The notes under the pieces are model-generated. The model was given only the letters and a program-made list of their open reading frames with translations, was not told the DNA's origin and did not search any database. Below, piece by piece: positions 46,651 to 54,596 of a DNA stretch of 64,000 nucleotides. A program made the position numbers and the translations under genes. The first letter of the stretch is position 1. Every line of letters starts with the position of its first letter. The stretch comes from Synechococcus sp. PCC 7335 (GTDB taxonomy: Bacteria > Cyanobacteriota > Cyanobacteriia > Phormidesmidales > Phormidesmidaceae), in assembly GCF_000155595.1 (NCBI RefSeq), contig NZ_DS989904.1, positions 4,395,987-4,459,986 of the forward strand, written 5' to 3'.

Positions 46651-46738
46651 GCTGATGTCTCCAGCAGAAGATCTGTTCAAGCGATACAACAGAAGTTCGA
46701 GATAGGTCCATCCAATAGAAGTTCAAGGAAAGTAAGAA

Positions 46739-46771
46739 TAGCTGTCTTTTATCTCTATCAAAAGGCAGCTA
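46739..46771. terminator. Hairpin after sir
   Basis: TAGCTGTCTTTT (46739-46750) pairs with AAAAGGCAGCTA (46760-46771) with one T-G wobble and a 9-base loop. It is about 90 bases past the sir stop. It is the likely sir terminator or 3' stabiliser. A 13-base unit containing ATAACTGAAGAC is doubled just after it (46781-46805). Confidence 0.5.
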
Positions 46772-46880
46772 TCGAACTGAATAACTGAAGACGATAACTG
46801 AAGACTAAAAAATTGAAGATTGAATATTTGAAGTAGAACAAAATAAACAGACCAAAGCAAAGATAAAATTTGTCCGTTGG

Positions 46881-47477
46881 ATGAAACAAACGACTAAGCG
46901 AAATGAACTCATCCAAGCTGGCCGCGAAATCATCGTCCGCCAAGGATTTAATGCGGCAGGGCTCAGTAGCATTCTGACGACAGCAGACGTTCCCAAAGGT
47001 TCCTTCTATTACTATTTTAAGAATAAAGAAGAGTTTGGCCTTGCCATTATCGAAGACTTTGCTGCTGAATACCAATTGAAGCTACAGAAAACCGTCAACA
47101 ATCACCAACTCTCTCCGCTTCAGCGTCTAAACAGCTACTTTGCGGCAGGGCAAGCAGAGATGGAGGCTTGCAAATGCGTAAACGGTTGTCTGATTGGCAA
47201 CTTGGCACAGGAGCTAGCAGCTCAAAGCAACGTGTTTCGCGATCGCCTCGACCAAATTTTTTCAGAGTGGGAAGCGCAGATTGCCCAATGTCTAGAAGCA
47301 GGCCAAAATGCAGGAGAGATTTCTACTGATATTAATCCTACCAAGTTAGCTCAGGTCATCCTAGCTGGGTGGCAAGGAGCCATCTTAAGATCAAAGGTAG
47401 CTCAATCAACAGCACCGATGCAGATATTTGTAGAAACACTATTCCATCATATTCTAGGTAAATCTACCGCTAGTTAG
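46881..47477 (+). CDS. TetR family regulator, NemR-like
   Basis: The 198-residue protein has an N-terminal TetR helix-turn-helix (GLSSILTTADVPKGSFYYYF, about 27-46) and a helical ligand domain. Three cysteines lie at about 97, 99 and 103 (EACKCVNGCLIGNL). The last one aligns with the redox-sensing Cys106 of E. coli NemR, where it detects hypochlorous acid and electrophiles. The downstream genes (GST, ene-reductase) match that kind of regulon. A TAGAC-based palindrome at 47516-47530 is a candidate operator. Confidence 0.85.
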   Translation: MKQTTKRNELIQAGREIIVRQGFNAAGLSSILTTADVPKGSFYYYFKNKEEFGLAIIEDFAAEYQLKLQKTVNNHQLSPLQRLNSYFAAGQAEMEACKCVNGCLIGNLAQELAAQSNVFRDRLDQIFSEWEAQIAQCLEAGQNAGEISTDINPTKLAQVILAGWQGAILRSKVAQSTAPMQIFVETLFHHILGKSTAS

Positions 47478-47514
47478 AATTTTGATGGAGCCAAATTCCA
47501 TAGGATGTGTTTAT

Positions 47515-47575
47515 GTAGACGACCGGTCTACTATTAATTTATTACTAATGTGGTAGACGTATTAGTGTGGTAGAC
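47515..47575. promoter_or_regulatory. Operator-like repeats between the TetR and GST genes
   Basis: GTAGACGACCGGTCTAC (47515-47531) is a dyad with inverted TAGAC/GTCTA arms around the palindrome GACCGGTC. Two further GGTAGAC units follow at about 47551-47557 and 47569-47575 within a direct repeat (TAATGTGGTAGAC, TTAGTGTGGTAGAC). The TAGAC...GTCTA form resembles NemR-type operators, and the regulator gene is next to it. Confidence 0.6.
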
Positions 47576-47610
47576 AAAAAAAGCGAGTACAAAAACTAAA
47601 AACTTTTTCT

Positions 47611-48243
47611 ATGACGAACATCACACTCTACGGGACGCCTATCAGCACCTACGTACGTACAGCTCAACTGGTGCTATCAGCAGCAGAGGTCGATTACGAT
47701 ATCAAGGATGTTGGTATCTTCAATGGTGACAATCTGACAGATAGCTATCTGAAGAAACATCCTTTTGGCAAAATTCCCACACTTGAGATCGAAGGAGAAA
47801 CGCTCTACGAAGCCAACGCGATTACTTACTTTGTAAATGAGAAGTTTGCCCAGGGAAAGTTTGCACCGGATGACTTGTGGTTGCAATCGCGCATGTATCA
47901 GATTATCAGCATCATCAACAACTATCTGTACGCGCCAGCTGTGAGCGTATTAACTATTGAGAATTTGGTCAAGCCAAGCCAAGGAAAAGAGATAGATCAA
48001 GCAGCGGTTGAAGGCGCGATCGCTCCTTCGAAAACGGCCCTAGAGGCAATTGAAACCCTGGTTACTGGCGATCCATGCCTTTTGAGTAGCGAGTTGACTA
48101 TCGCTGACTTCTATCTAATTCCAATCTTCTTCTACGTTTCCAAAACGCCACAATTCGACCAGATTATGACAAACACACCAAAGCTAAAAGACTGGTGGGA
48201 AGCGGTGCGATCGCTTGACCTTGTCCAAGAAATCTGCGGCTAG
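47611..48243 (+). CDS. Glutathione S-transferase
   Basis: The 210-residue protein has a thioredoxin-fold N-terminal domain (TLYGTPISTYVRTAQLVLSA, then the cis-Pro in FGKIPTLEI and the substrate-binding YEANAITYFV) and a helical C-terminal domain (LTIADFYLIPIFFYVSKT). GSTs conjugate or reduce electrophiles with glutathione; gshB elsewhere in the window makes that cofactor. It lies between the NemR-like regulator and an ene-reductase, supporting a role in electrophile detoxification. Confidence 0.88.
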   Translation: MTNITLYGTPISTYVRTAQLVLSAAEVDYDIKDVGIFNGDNLTDSYLKKHPFGKIPTLEIEGETLYEANAITYFVNEKFAQGKFAPDDLWLQSRMYQIISIINNYLYAPAVSVLTIENLVKPSQGKEIDQAAVEGAIAPSKTALEAIETLVTGDPCLLSSELTIADFYLIPIFFYVSKTPQFDQIMTNTPKLKDWWEAVRSLDLVQEICG

Positions 48244-48425
48244 AATCAACGAATGGCGAGAGCCCATAGCTAAAATCAGCATCAAAGAAAACTCGCTGAT
48301 TTTAATCACTGTCTAATTCTCCTTTCACATTTCCAAGACATCATAGACTTGTTTTTTATCTGAGATCATCAGACAGATCCGACAACAAAGAGCACTATAA
48401 GCCCCGTTCATCTACACGCTTTCTT

Positions 48426-49565
48426 ATGACTTCTTCAACCAATTCTCCCAATCTTCTTAGTTCCTATCAAATGGGAGATCTTTCTCTCAAAAATCGTGTG
48501 GTTATGCCACCAATGACTCGGGGTCGCGCTGGAGAAGAGAGAATTCCTAACGCGCTGATGGCCGAATACTATTCCCAAAGATCTAACGCTGGCCTGATCA
48601 TCTCTGAAGGTACTGCACCCTCTAAACAGGGCAATGGCTGGGTCCATGCGCCTGGCATCTACAACGAAGCTCAAGTAGAAGGCTGGCAGCAAGTAACTGA
48701 AGCTGTCCGGGCCAAAGGAACCCCATTCTTTTTACAGCTATGGCACACTGGTAGAGCCTCTCACAGCAGCTTTCAAGAAAATAACCAGCTCCCCGTTGCT
48801 CCGTCCGCTCTTAGAATAGAAGGGTCTGAATCTCATACGCCGACAGGCAAGCAGCCTTACGAAGTGCCTAGAGCCTTAGAAACAGAAGAGATTCCTGGCG
48901 TAGTCGAAGACTATCGTAAGGCCGCCGAAAATGCAAAAAAAGCGGGCTTTGATGGCGTGGAGGTTCATGCTGCCAATGGCTACTTAATTGCTGAATTTTT
49001 GCAGTCTAAGACCAACAAACGCACAGATAGATACGGCGGCAGCCTAGAAAATCGGTATCGATTTCTCAGGGAGATTGTCGAAGCGGTCATAACTGTATGG
49101 CCTGCCAATCGCATCGGGGTCAGACTTTCGCCCAACGGCTCTTTCAACGATATGGGTTCGCCAGATTATAAGGAGACCTATCTCTATGTCGCCCAGCAGC
49201 TAAATTCATACGGATTAGCGTATCTACACATCATGGATGGGCTAGCGTTTGGCTTTCATGAACTAGGTGAACCCATGACACTCGCTGAGTTCAGAGAAGT
49301 CTTCGATAACACAATCATTGGCAACTGCGGGTACGACCGAGAACAGGCAGAGCAGGCAATCGCATCTGGAGATGCCGACCTAATTGCCTTTGGTCGTCCA
49401 TACATCAGCACGCCCGACCTAGTCTCTCGCTTTGCAAACAACCAAGAGCTAAACCCAGACGCCCCTATGGAAACCTGGTATAGCCCTGGCCCTAAAGGCT
49501 ACACAGATTATCCTACCTACACAGACTCTGAAGCTGCTAAGACTGCAGCTACCGCTTCAGCATAA
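48426..49565 (+). CDS. Old yellow enzyme family ene-reductase (NemA-like)
   Basis: This FMN enzyme of 379 residues reduces activated C=C bonds of maleimides, enals and nitro compounds with NAD(P)H. The family is shown by the N-terminal VVMPPMTRGRA, the LQLWHTGRASH segment with substrate-binding residues, GFDGVEVHAANGYLIAEFL with the His/Asn pair, TDRYGGSLENRYRFL, and GRPYISTPDL near the end. An Ala/Thr-rich tail is extra. It follows the GST gene by about 180 bases and belongs with the NemR-like regulator. Confidence 0.92.
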   Translation: MTSSTNSPNLLSSYQMGDLSLKNRVVMPPMTRGRAGEERIPNALMAEYYSQRSNAGLIISEGTAPSKQGNGWVHAPGIYNEAQVEGWQQVTEAVRAKGTPFFLQLWHTGRASHSSFQENNQLPVAPSALRIEGSESHTPTGKQPYEVPRALETEEIPGVVEDYRKAAENAKKAGFDGVEVHAANGYLIAEFLQSKTNKRTDRYGGSLENRYRFLREIVEAVITVWPANRIGVRLSPNGSFNDMGSPDYKETYLYVAQQLNSYGLAYLHIMDGLAFGFHELGEPMTLAEFREVFDNTIIGNCGYDREQAEQAIASGDADLIAFGRPYISTPDLVSRFANNQELNPDAPMETWYSPGPKGYTDYPTYTDSEAAKTAATASA

Positions 49566-49625
49566 CTTCAGCACAGGCAGATTACTCTGGCAGATTACTA
49601 TAGAGTACCTAGAGGGCGTTCTTTA

Positions 49626-50213
49626 ATGGCGTCTTTTAGGTACTCTATATCGTTTTTATATAAGAAATCTGTGAAGTTTAAAAGTACGCCCAACCGCTGC
49701 ATTCACCATGAAGGTGAAGAGATCTGGATTAGCCGTAGCGTCACCGTGTTGCCTGTTCTGTTCTTCGTTAGCAAAGGCATTCGATATGTTCCGTTAGGTA
49801 AGCGAGGGGAAGATTTACCAGATGGGGTAGGTCAGTGGGGGCTACCTGGTGGCTATCTAGACTACGACGAAACGGCGACGCAAGCTGTATACCGAGAAGT
49901 GTGGGAAGAACTCGGCTTAGATATTCCGCAGCTGCTAGAGGACTTTCGCTTTGAAGGAGATCTTACCCACCCTTACGAGGTGTACAGTACGCCATTGCGT
50001 CGACAGAACGTTACTCTAAAATATCCAATTATGTTCTATGTAGATGAGGCCGAATTGCCAAGGCTAGCACCTCAAGTATCCCAAGGCGAAGTAGTAGAAG
50101 CCCGTTGGTTTGAGCTGAAAGCAGCGCTAAAGATGCCGCTAGCCTTCAATCACCACGAGGTCATGGAAGAGTGTTTAAATCGCTACTATGCAATCGATAT
50201 GCGAAAGTACTGA
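49626..50213 (+). CDS. Nudix hydrolase
   Basis: The 195-residue protein contains a complete Nudix box, G-x5-E-x7-REVWEELGL, at about residues 76-98 (GGYLDYDET... to REVWEELGL). These enzymes hydrolyse nucleoside diphosphates linked to another group. The ATG at 49626 precedes about 35 residues that look poorly conserved, so a later start is possible. The substrate cannot be inferred. It lies 60 bases downstream of the ene-reductase in the same direction, perhaps in the same stress operon. Confidence 0.85.
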   Translation: MASFRYSISFLYKKSVKFKSTPNRCIHHEGEEIWISRSVTVLPVLFFVSKGIRYVPLGKRGEDLPDGVGQWGLPGGYLDYDETATQAVYREVWEELGLDIPQLLEDFRFEGDLTHPYEVYSTPLRRQNVTLKYPIMFYVDEAELPRLAPQVSQGEVVEARWFELKAALKMPLAFNHHEVMEECLNRYYAIDMRKY

Positions 50214-50282
50214 CGTTCCTAAAGTTATCTCTTTAGCTACAGTCAGTCAGACTACCTTTTTAATACGATTTAGGGAAATACC

Positions 50283-51224
50283 TTGATAGCAGTCACGATT
50301 GGTAGTCTACCGATGCTCGACATTCCCTATATTGATAAAAAGAGCGCAATGACCAGGCTAGGGCAGATGATCTACTACATGCCTGCACTACCTGACTATC
50401 CCTCTAACCGTTCCCTTAGCGAGAGGGAAACCCTGCTCTTCCTGCATGGTTTTGGTGGGGGTTCTTCTGCTTATGAGTGGTCAAAGGTATTTCCGGCCTT
50501 CGCTAGTGACTACCGCGTAATCGCCCCCGATCTAATCGGCTGGGGAGCCTCCGCGCATCTAGAGCGCAACTATACTATTGAAGACTATCTCAACAGTCTC
50601 AGCGACTTTGTCAAAGCGACCTGCGATGAACCGGTTACGGTGGTTGCCTCAGCCCTAACGGCGGCCTTTGTGATCAGAATAGCGATCGCCCAACCCGATC
50701 TTTTCAAATCTCTTATCTTGATGACGCCCGCCGGACTCTCCGACTTCGGTAATGACTACACCCGTAGTCCGTTCGCACAAATCATCAGCACCCATGTGCT
50801 CGACAAGCTTTTGTACTCGGGTGCGATCGCTACCCCCTTCGGCATCCGCAGCTTTCTAGAAAACCGACAGTTCGCTGATCCAAAGCGCATTTCAGACGAC
50901 ATCGTCGAAGCCTATCTACAATCTGCTAAGCAGCCCAAGGCGGAATACACAGCCCTTTCCTTCGTCCGAGGTGACTTGTGCTTTGATCTAGCCGACTACA
51001 TCGCTCAGCTTACAACTCCAACCGCCCTACTATGGGGCGAAACCGCCTCCTTTACCGGCCCAGAGCTTGGCCGCAAACTTGCCCAGAAAAACCCCACAGC
51101 TATCAAGCTATTCGAAGTCATTGAATCCACTGGGTTAACCCCACAACTAGAGCTACCCGCCGTCACTATCGGCATGATTCAAACTTGCCTAAAAGCATTA
51201 ACACATGAAGAGCCAGTCAACTAA
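50283..51224 (+). CDS. Alpha/beta-hydrolase-fold protein lacking catalytic triad
   Basis: The 313-residue protein has the fold: LLFLHGFGGGSSAYEW oxyanion strand, VIAPDLIGWGAS, and a C-terminal LLWGE strand. The nucleophile elbow reads VVASALTAAF, where the Ser expected in GxSxG is Ala. The usual acid (WGxxD) is replaced by WGETAS, and the usual His is absent from ESTGLTPQLELP. The protein is therefore unlikely to be a classic serine hydrolase. The start is a TTG at 50283 or a later Met (ATG at 50313). It is downstream of the Nudix gene. Confidence 0.75.
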   Translation: MIAVTIGSLPMLDIPYIDKKSAMTRLGQMIYYMPALPDYPSNRSLSERETLLFLHGFGGGSSAYEWSKVFPAFASDYRVIAPDLIGWGASAHLERNYTIEDYLNSLSDFVKATCDEPVTVVASALTAAFVIRIAIAQPDLFKSLILMTPAGLSDFGNDYTRSPFAQIISTHVLDKLLYSGAIATPFGIRSFLENRQFADPKRISDDIVEAYLQSAKQPKAEYTALSFVRGDLCFDLADYIAQLTTPTALLWGETASFTGPELGRKLAQKNPTAIKLFEVIESTGLTPQLELPAVTIGMIQTCLKALTHEEPVN

Positions 51225-51291
51225 TCGTCAGCGTCGAGCATAGTAAACGTGATCGCCTCCGGGTCAACCGGGGCAGCTATAGTCGCACTAT

Positions 51292-51327
51292 ATGTCCTAC
51301 CAGAACAAAATGTCCTACCAGAACAAA
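51292..51327. repeat. Perfect 18-bp tandem duplication
   Basis: ATGTCCTACCAGAACAAA is present twice in a row (51292-51309, 51310-51327) with no mismatch. It lies between the alpha/beta-hydrolase gene and the following minus-strand ORF. The identity suggests a recent slippage event. Confidence 0.9.
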
Positions 51328-51352
51328 CTAGGGGGGTGAAACTAGATATTAC

Positions 51353-51625
51353 CTAGCTATTCAAGTTTTCGGATAGCTTCTTACTAAGATCTGTAGAAAG
51401 TGAAATTGTTGAATCTTCCCTAACCTTTCTAACAACACTTTGCGCAGAACTAGCATCTCGATTCAGTTTTGCTGATGCTTCAGTTGTCTGGGCGTCTGTA
51501 CTTGTCCCATCAACTGCATTGGTATCATCAGGAGCCAAAGCGTCTGTATCGCGAGAGGTCTCTGAAGCGGCTACGCCAGGGGTTACAACCGCTTCAGACA
51601 CATCCTCTGGCCTTGGGGTAGACAT
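51353..51625 (-). CDS. Hypothetical low-complexity protein, 90 residues
   Basis: The frame reads MSTPRPEDVSEAVVTPGVAA and is rich in Thr, Ser, Ala, Asp and Glu, ending KVREDSTISLSTDLSKKL. It has no recognisable domain and may be disordered. The start lies only 21 bases from the start of the divergent GNAT gene, leaving no room for two ordinary promoters, so one start is probably wrong or the frame is not a gene. I keep it at low confidence. Confidence 0.35.
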   Translation of the reverse strand: MSTPRPEDVSEAVVTPGVAASETSRDTDALAPDDTNAVDGTSTDAQTTEASAKLNRDASSAQSVVRKVREDSTISLSTDLSKKLSENLNS

Positions 51626-51646
51626 TGCACTATTCTCTATAATTCT

Positions 51647-52429
51647 ATGGATTATCCCAAAATCCTAATGTCTTATGACGATTTCGTAACGATTGAACCT
51701 CTCCTCGGATGGAAGACGGAGTACTGGGATGGCTATGCGCGGCTTACTCCTCGCATGATGGGCGTCGAGACTCGTTTAGATTTTGAATCAGTCTCTACAT
51801 CAAAAGACACCAGCCATACAGGACTTACGTTCATCACGCCAACTCCAAACTATACTCAGCAGATAATAGACGGCTATATCGCATCATTCATTAACTCTGT
51901 CGAATTTTGCGGCTGGCCGATCGACAGTATCTTTGAAGAAGCCCATCGCGACATTTCTCTGTACTTTGAAGGCAAAAGAGGAAAGCCGCTTTCTGCTAGT
52001 GCGATTGCACTACACCCTGACACCCAACAAGTTCTTGCACTCTCTCTAATCACAGAGAAGCAACAAAGTGCTTGTTTGGAACTCCTTTACGTGTGCCCTC
52101 CTCATCAAAGACAGGGAATCGGGACTGATCTCATAAATTACAGCGTTCGTGCTCTTTGTCAGCAAAGCTACTCACGGCTCACTACCCGATACCATATCTG
52201 CAACCATCACAGTCGCCAGTTTTATCACAAGCTTGGATTCCAGGATGTGTTTGATCGCTACTATCTAACCATCTACACCGCCTACCTCAGAAACAAAATC
52301 CATAGGAGAGAAAGTCTGGGAATGCTTGATGAAATAGAAGAAATAAAACAAGAACAGAAACAGCTGCAGAACAAACTTAACGTGCTAGAAGAGGAATTCG
52401 CACGGAGTATTCGAGAAGCTATCCACTAG
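51647..52429 (+). CDS. GNAT family N-acetyltransferase with C-terminal coiled coil
   Basis: The 260-residue protein has a GNAT acetyl-CoA site in VCPPHQRQGIGTDLI (motif A, Q/RxxGxG/A) at about residues 149-163, and NHHSRQFYHKLGF as motif B. The N-terminal 100 residues are family-like but divergent. The last 40 residues form a Glu/Lys/Gln coiled coil (LDEIEEIKQEQKQLQNKLNV). The acceptor is unknown. It begins a small eroded region. Confidence 0.75.
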   Translation: MDYPKILMSYDDFVTIEPLLGWKTEYWDGYARLTPRMMGVETRLDFESVSTSKDTSHTGLTFITPTPNYTQQIIDGYIASFINSVEFCGWPIDSIFEEAHRDISLYFEGKRGKPLSASAIALHPDTQQVLALSLITEKQQSACLELLYVCPPHQRQGIGTDLINYSVRALCQQSYSRLTTRYHICNHHSRQFYHKLGFQDVFDRYYLTIYTAYLRNKIHRRESLGMLDEIEEIKQEQKQLQNKLNVLEEEFARSIREAIH

Positions 52430-52448
52430 CTAGGAAGTCTAAGGCATT

Positions 52449-52733
52449 TTAAGAGAATACTTTCATCAGCCACCAGGCGATCGCTCCGTCGTTTTCGGTC
52501 TGCGATCGCCTCAAGGCCTCATCCACCAAACTCGTCTTCAATCCCGGCAAAACAACAGATTGCCAAATCCGACCGCTTCTACCATCGCCATCTATAGCGA
52601 AAGCAATCAGCTCCTTAGCATCGACATCTACAACCCAGTATTCTTCTATCCCTATCTGTTCATACATCAGCCGCTTACGCCCCAAGTCATCTTCGAGAGA
52701 ACTCGCACCTACCTCGACGACTAGGTTTGGCAA
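52449..52733 (-). pseudogene. Uma2 family endonuclease, C-terminal fragment
   Basis: Ninety-four residues match the C-terminal half of Uma2 (DUF820) nuclease-fold proteins: PNLVVEVGASSLEDDLGRKR and GIEEYWVVDVDAKELIAF. The upstream in-frame stop (TAA at about 52757) removes the N-terminal half; only VQKLCGL precedes. The start given is a TTG with no Shine-Dalgarno. Uma2-type genes are abundant and unstable in cyanobacteria, so a decayed copy is likely. Confidence 0.7.
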
Positions 52734-52862
52734 ACCACATAGTTTCTGTACTTATAGGTGAATCGTTCTGCGGTGAACGTCAAGTTTATGCACTATCATC
52801 AACCACTCCGCCTATGCTATTTGCTGAGAAATGTACTCGCGTCAAGCACGGTTAATTTCGAT

Positions 52863-53025
52863 TTAATAGCCCTCGTCTTCAGAATAACGAGCCTTTACCC
52901 ATTCAATCAGGTCTGCACCCCTCCAGTCTCGTTTCAGTCGAGGCTGGCTCTATCTCCACGCCACCAATCCCAAACGGTAAGCTAAACGTAACCTTTTTCA
53001 GCACAACGGGAGTACAATTTGGCAT
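52863..53025 (-). pseudogene. Remnant of a small conserved-type protein
   Basis: From ATG 53025 the frame reads MPNCTPVVLKKVTFSLPFGI then GGVEIEPASTETRLEG and stops at 52903. In the next frame the sequence continues GADLIEWVKARYSEDEGY and stops at 52863. A G4 run (minus strand; 52918-52921) lies at the junction. It resembles a family of small cyanobacterial proteins with an LPFG-GVE-EP start, from memory and unverified. Confidence 0.4.
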
Positions 53026-53080
53026 ATTCCCAAGCAAATTTAGTCAACTTGCTCTGATTATAAAGTGATTGCGCATTCCT

Positions 53081-53221
53081 TTAGAGCACACTCCCTGACA
53101 AGCCCATACCTGCCTTCAAATCAACCAAACCCGGAAGCCTCCGAGCATAATTACTTTGGAGCACCATATCTACAATCTGCTCGTTGATCGCTTCGGGACT
53201 AAATATAGGTGGCTGAGGCAT
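53081..53221 (-). pseudogene. Short N-terminal fragment of an unidentified protein
   Basis: The frame MPQPPIFSPEAINEQIVDMV followed by LQSNYARRLPGLVDLKAGMG is protein-like in composition but stops after 46 residues. No family is certain. It probably is the start of a broken gene in the same eroded segment, although a real 46-residue protein cannot be excluded. Confidence 0.35.
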
Positions 53222-53363
53222 AGCAAGAATTAACTACAAGGCCTATCCTAACTTCTCATACAAAACGCGATCACACTGCCAAGCTCAACACTCGTAAACC
53301 TATAAAATCGAAGAACTGATCAATCCACTCCCACTTCCACACCACTAAACAACTATCAAACCT

Positions 53364-54574
53364 GTGATTCCCCGAAAGCAACTCGACATTAGGTGGACAG
53401 ACATACTGTTCGGCCTGAAACAGTGCGTATGGCCTTTCCCTAATAAAAACATTGAGGAGAAATTTGGAGAAATTTGGACTAGTAGCAAGACTTCCAATCA
53501 GAAAGAATCTCTTATCTGCTTATCAGTACGCAGCGGCTTTGACGCACTTTTGACAACACTGAACTTCCAACCGGGCGATGAAATCCTCGTATCAGCAATC
53601 ACCATTCACGGGGTGATTCGCATCATTGAAGCGCATAACCTGGTTCCGGTTCCCATCGATATAGATCCTACGCGGCTCGCCGTATGTCCTGATTCCATGG
53701 CTGTTGCTGTGAGCGATCGCACCAAAGCCATCGTCATCGCTCATCTATTTGGTAGCCGCATGCCCATGGAGCCAATCCTACAATTTGCCAAAAACCACAA
53801 TCTTTTTGTCATAGAAGACTGCGCCCAAGCCTACACTGGCAACGAATACTGCGGTCATCCACAAAGCGATGTCAGTCTGTTTAGCTTTGGCCCCATCAAA
53901 ACAAACACAGCCCTAGCAGCTGGAGTTCTGCATTTCCGGGAGCGTTCACTTTGGCGCGCTGTACGCTTGCATCAAGAACAATGGCCAAGGCAAAGTCAAT
54001 GGCAGTTCTGCAAACGAATTGGTAAGTATACATTGCTAAAAGCGTTATCTTACCAAGCTGCCTACACTCTTTTCGTAGGACTGTGTTCTCTCCAAAAATG
54101 AACCACGACAAAATCATCAGCAGCAGCGTTCGCAGTTTCTTAGACGATAACTTTTTTAATCGGATTCGACAGCAACCGTCTACTGCCCTAACTGCCGTTC
54201 TAGAGCGCCGACTCAAACAGTTTGATTCCAAAAGAATTACCCAGCGGATCAAACTAGCAGAAGTAATTTTGTCACTCACACCAAGACTAAAGATACCCGG
54301 AAGCCTAGCTGTTAAGCATACCTACTGGGTATTTCCAATTCTGTGCGAACATCCAGGAAAACTAATGCACCATTTGTGGCATCGTGGCTTTGATGCCACC
54401 AAGGGCGGTTCTAGTCTATACGTTGTAGAGGCTCCAAAGAACCGACCCGAGACCGTTCCCACCCAAGCCAAACAAATGTTTCAACAACTTCTCTACCTTC
54501 CCTTCTATGTTGGACTGACTCTATCAGAAGTTGAACAGTTGGCGATCACACTAGACGAATACATAGATGCCTAA
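53364..54574 (+). pseudogene. DegT/DnrJ/EryC1-type aminotransferase, frameshifted
   Basis: The first frame (GTG 53364 to TGA 54101) encodes a DegT-type PLP protein: SAITIHGVIRIIEAHNLVPV, VIEDCAQAYTG and the PLP Lys in LFSFGPIKTNTALAAG. The next frame, from about 54099, continues with NHDKIISSSVRSFLDDNFFN to 54574 and the family-like C-terminus (VLTLPLYVGL-type LYLPFYVGLTLSEVEQL). The break coincides with an A5 run (54094-54098, CCAAAAATGA). The joined protein would be about 403 residues. It may be a pseudogene, translated by slippage at the A-run, or a sequencing error. Confidence 0.75.
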
Positions 54575-54596
54575 CAAAAACGGCTTCTCCGCTATC

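Larger units (their letters stand above)
52734..53363. other. Region of gene remnants before the DegT gene
   Basis: This 630-base stretch has no intact gene but several decayed pieces on the minus strand. One open piece (52903-53025) continues in another frame to 52863, a second (53081-53221) ends early. The surroundings hold a truncated Uma2 gene and a frameshifted DegT gene. It looks like an insertion/deletion hot spot. No insertion-sequence ends were found. Confidence 0.55.
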
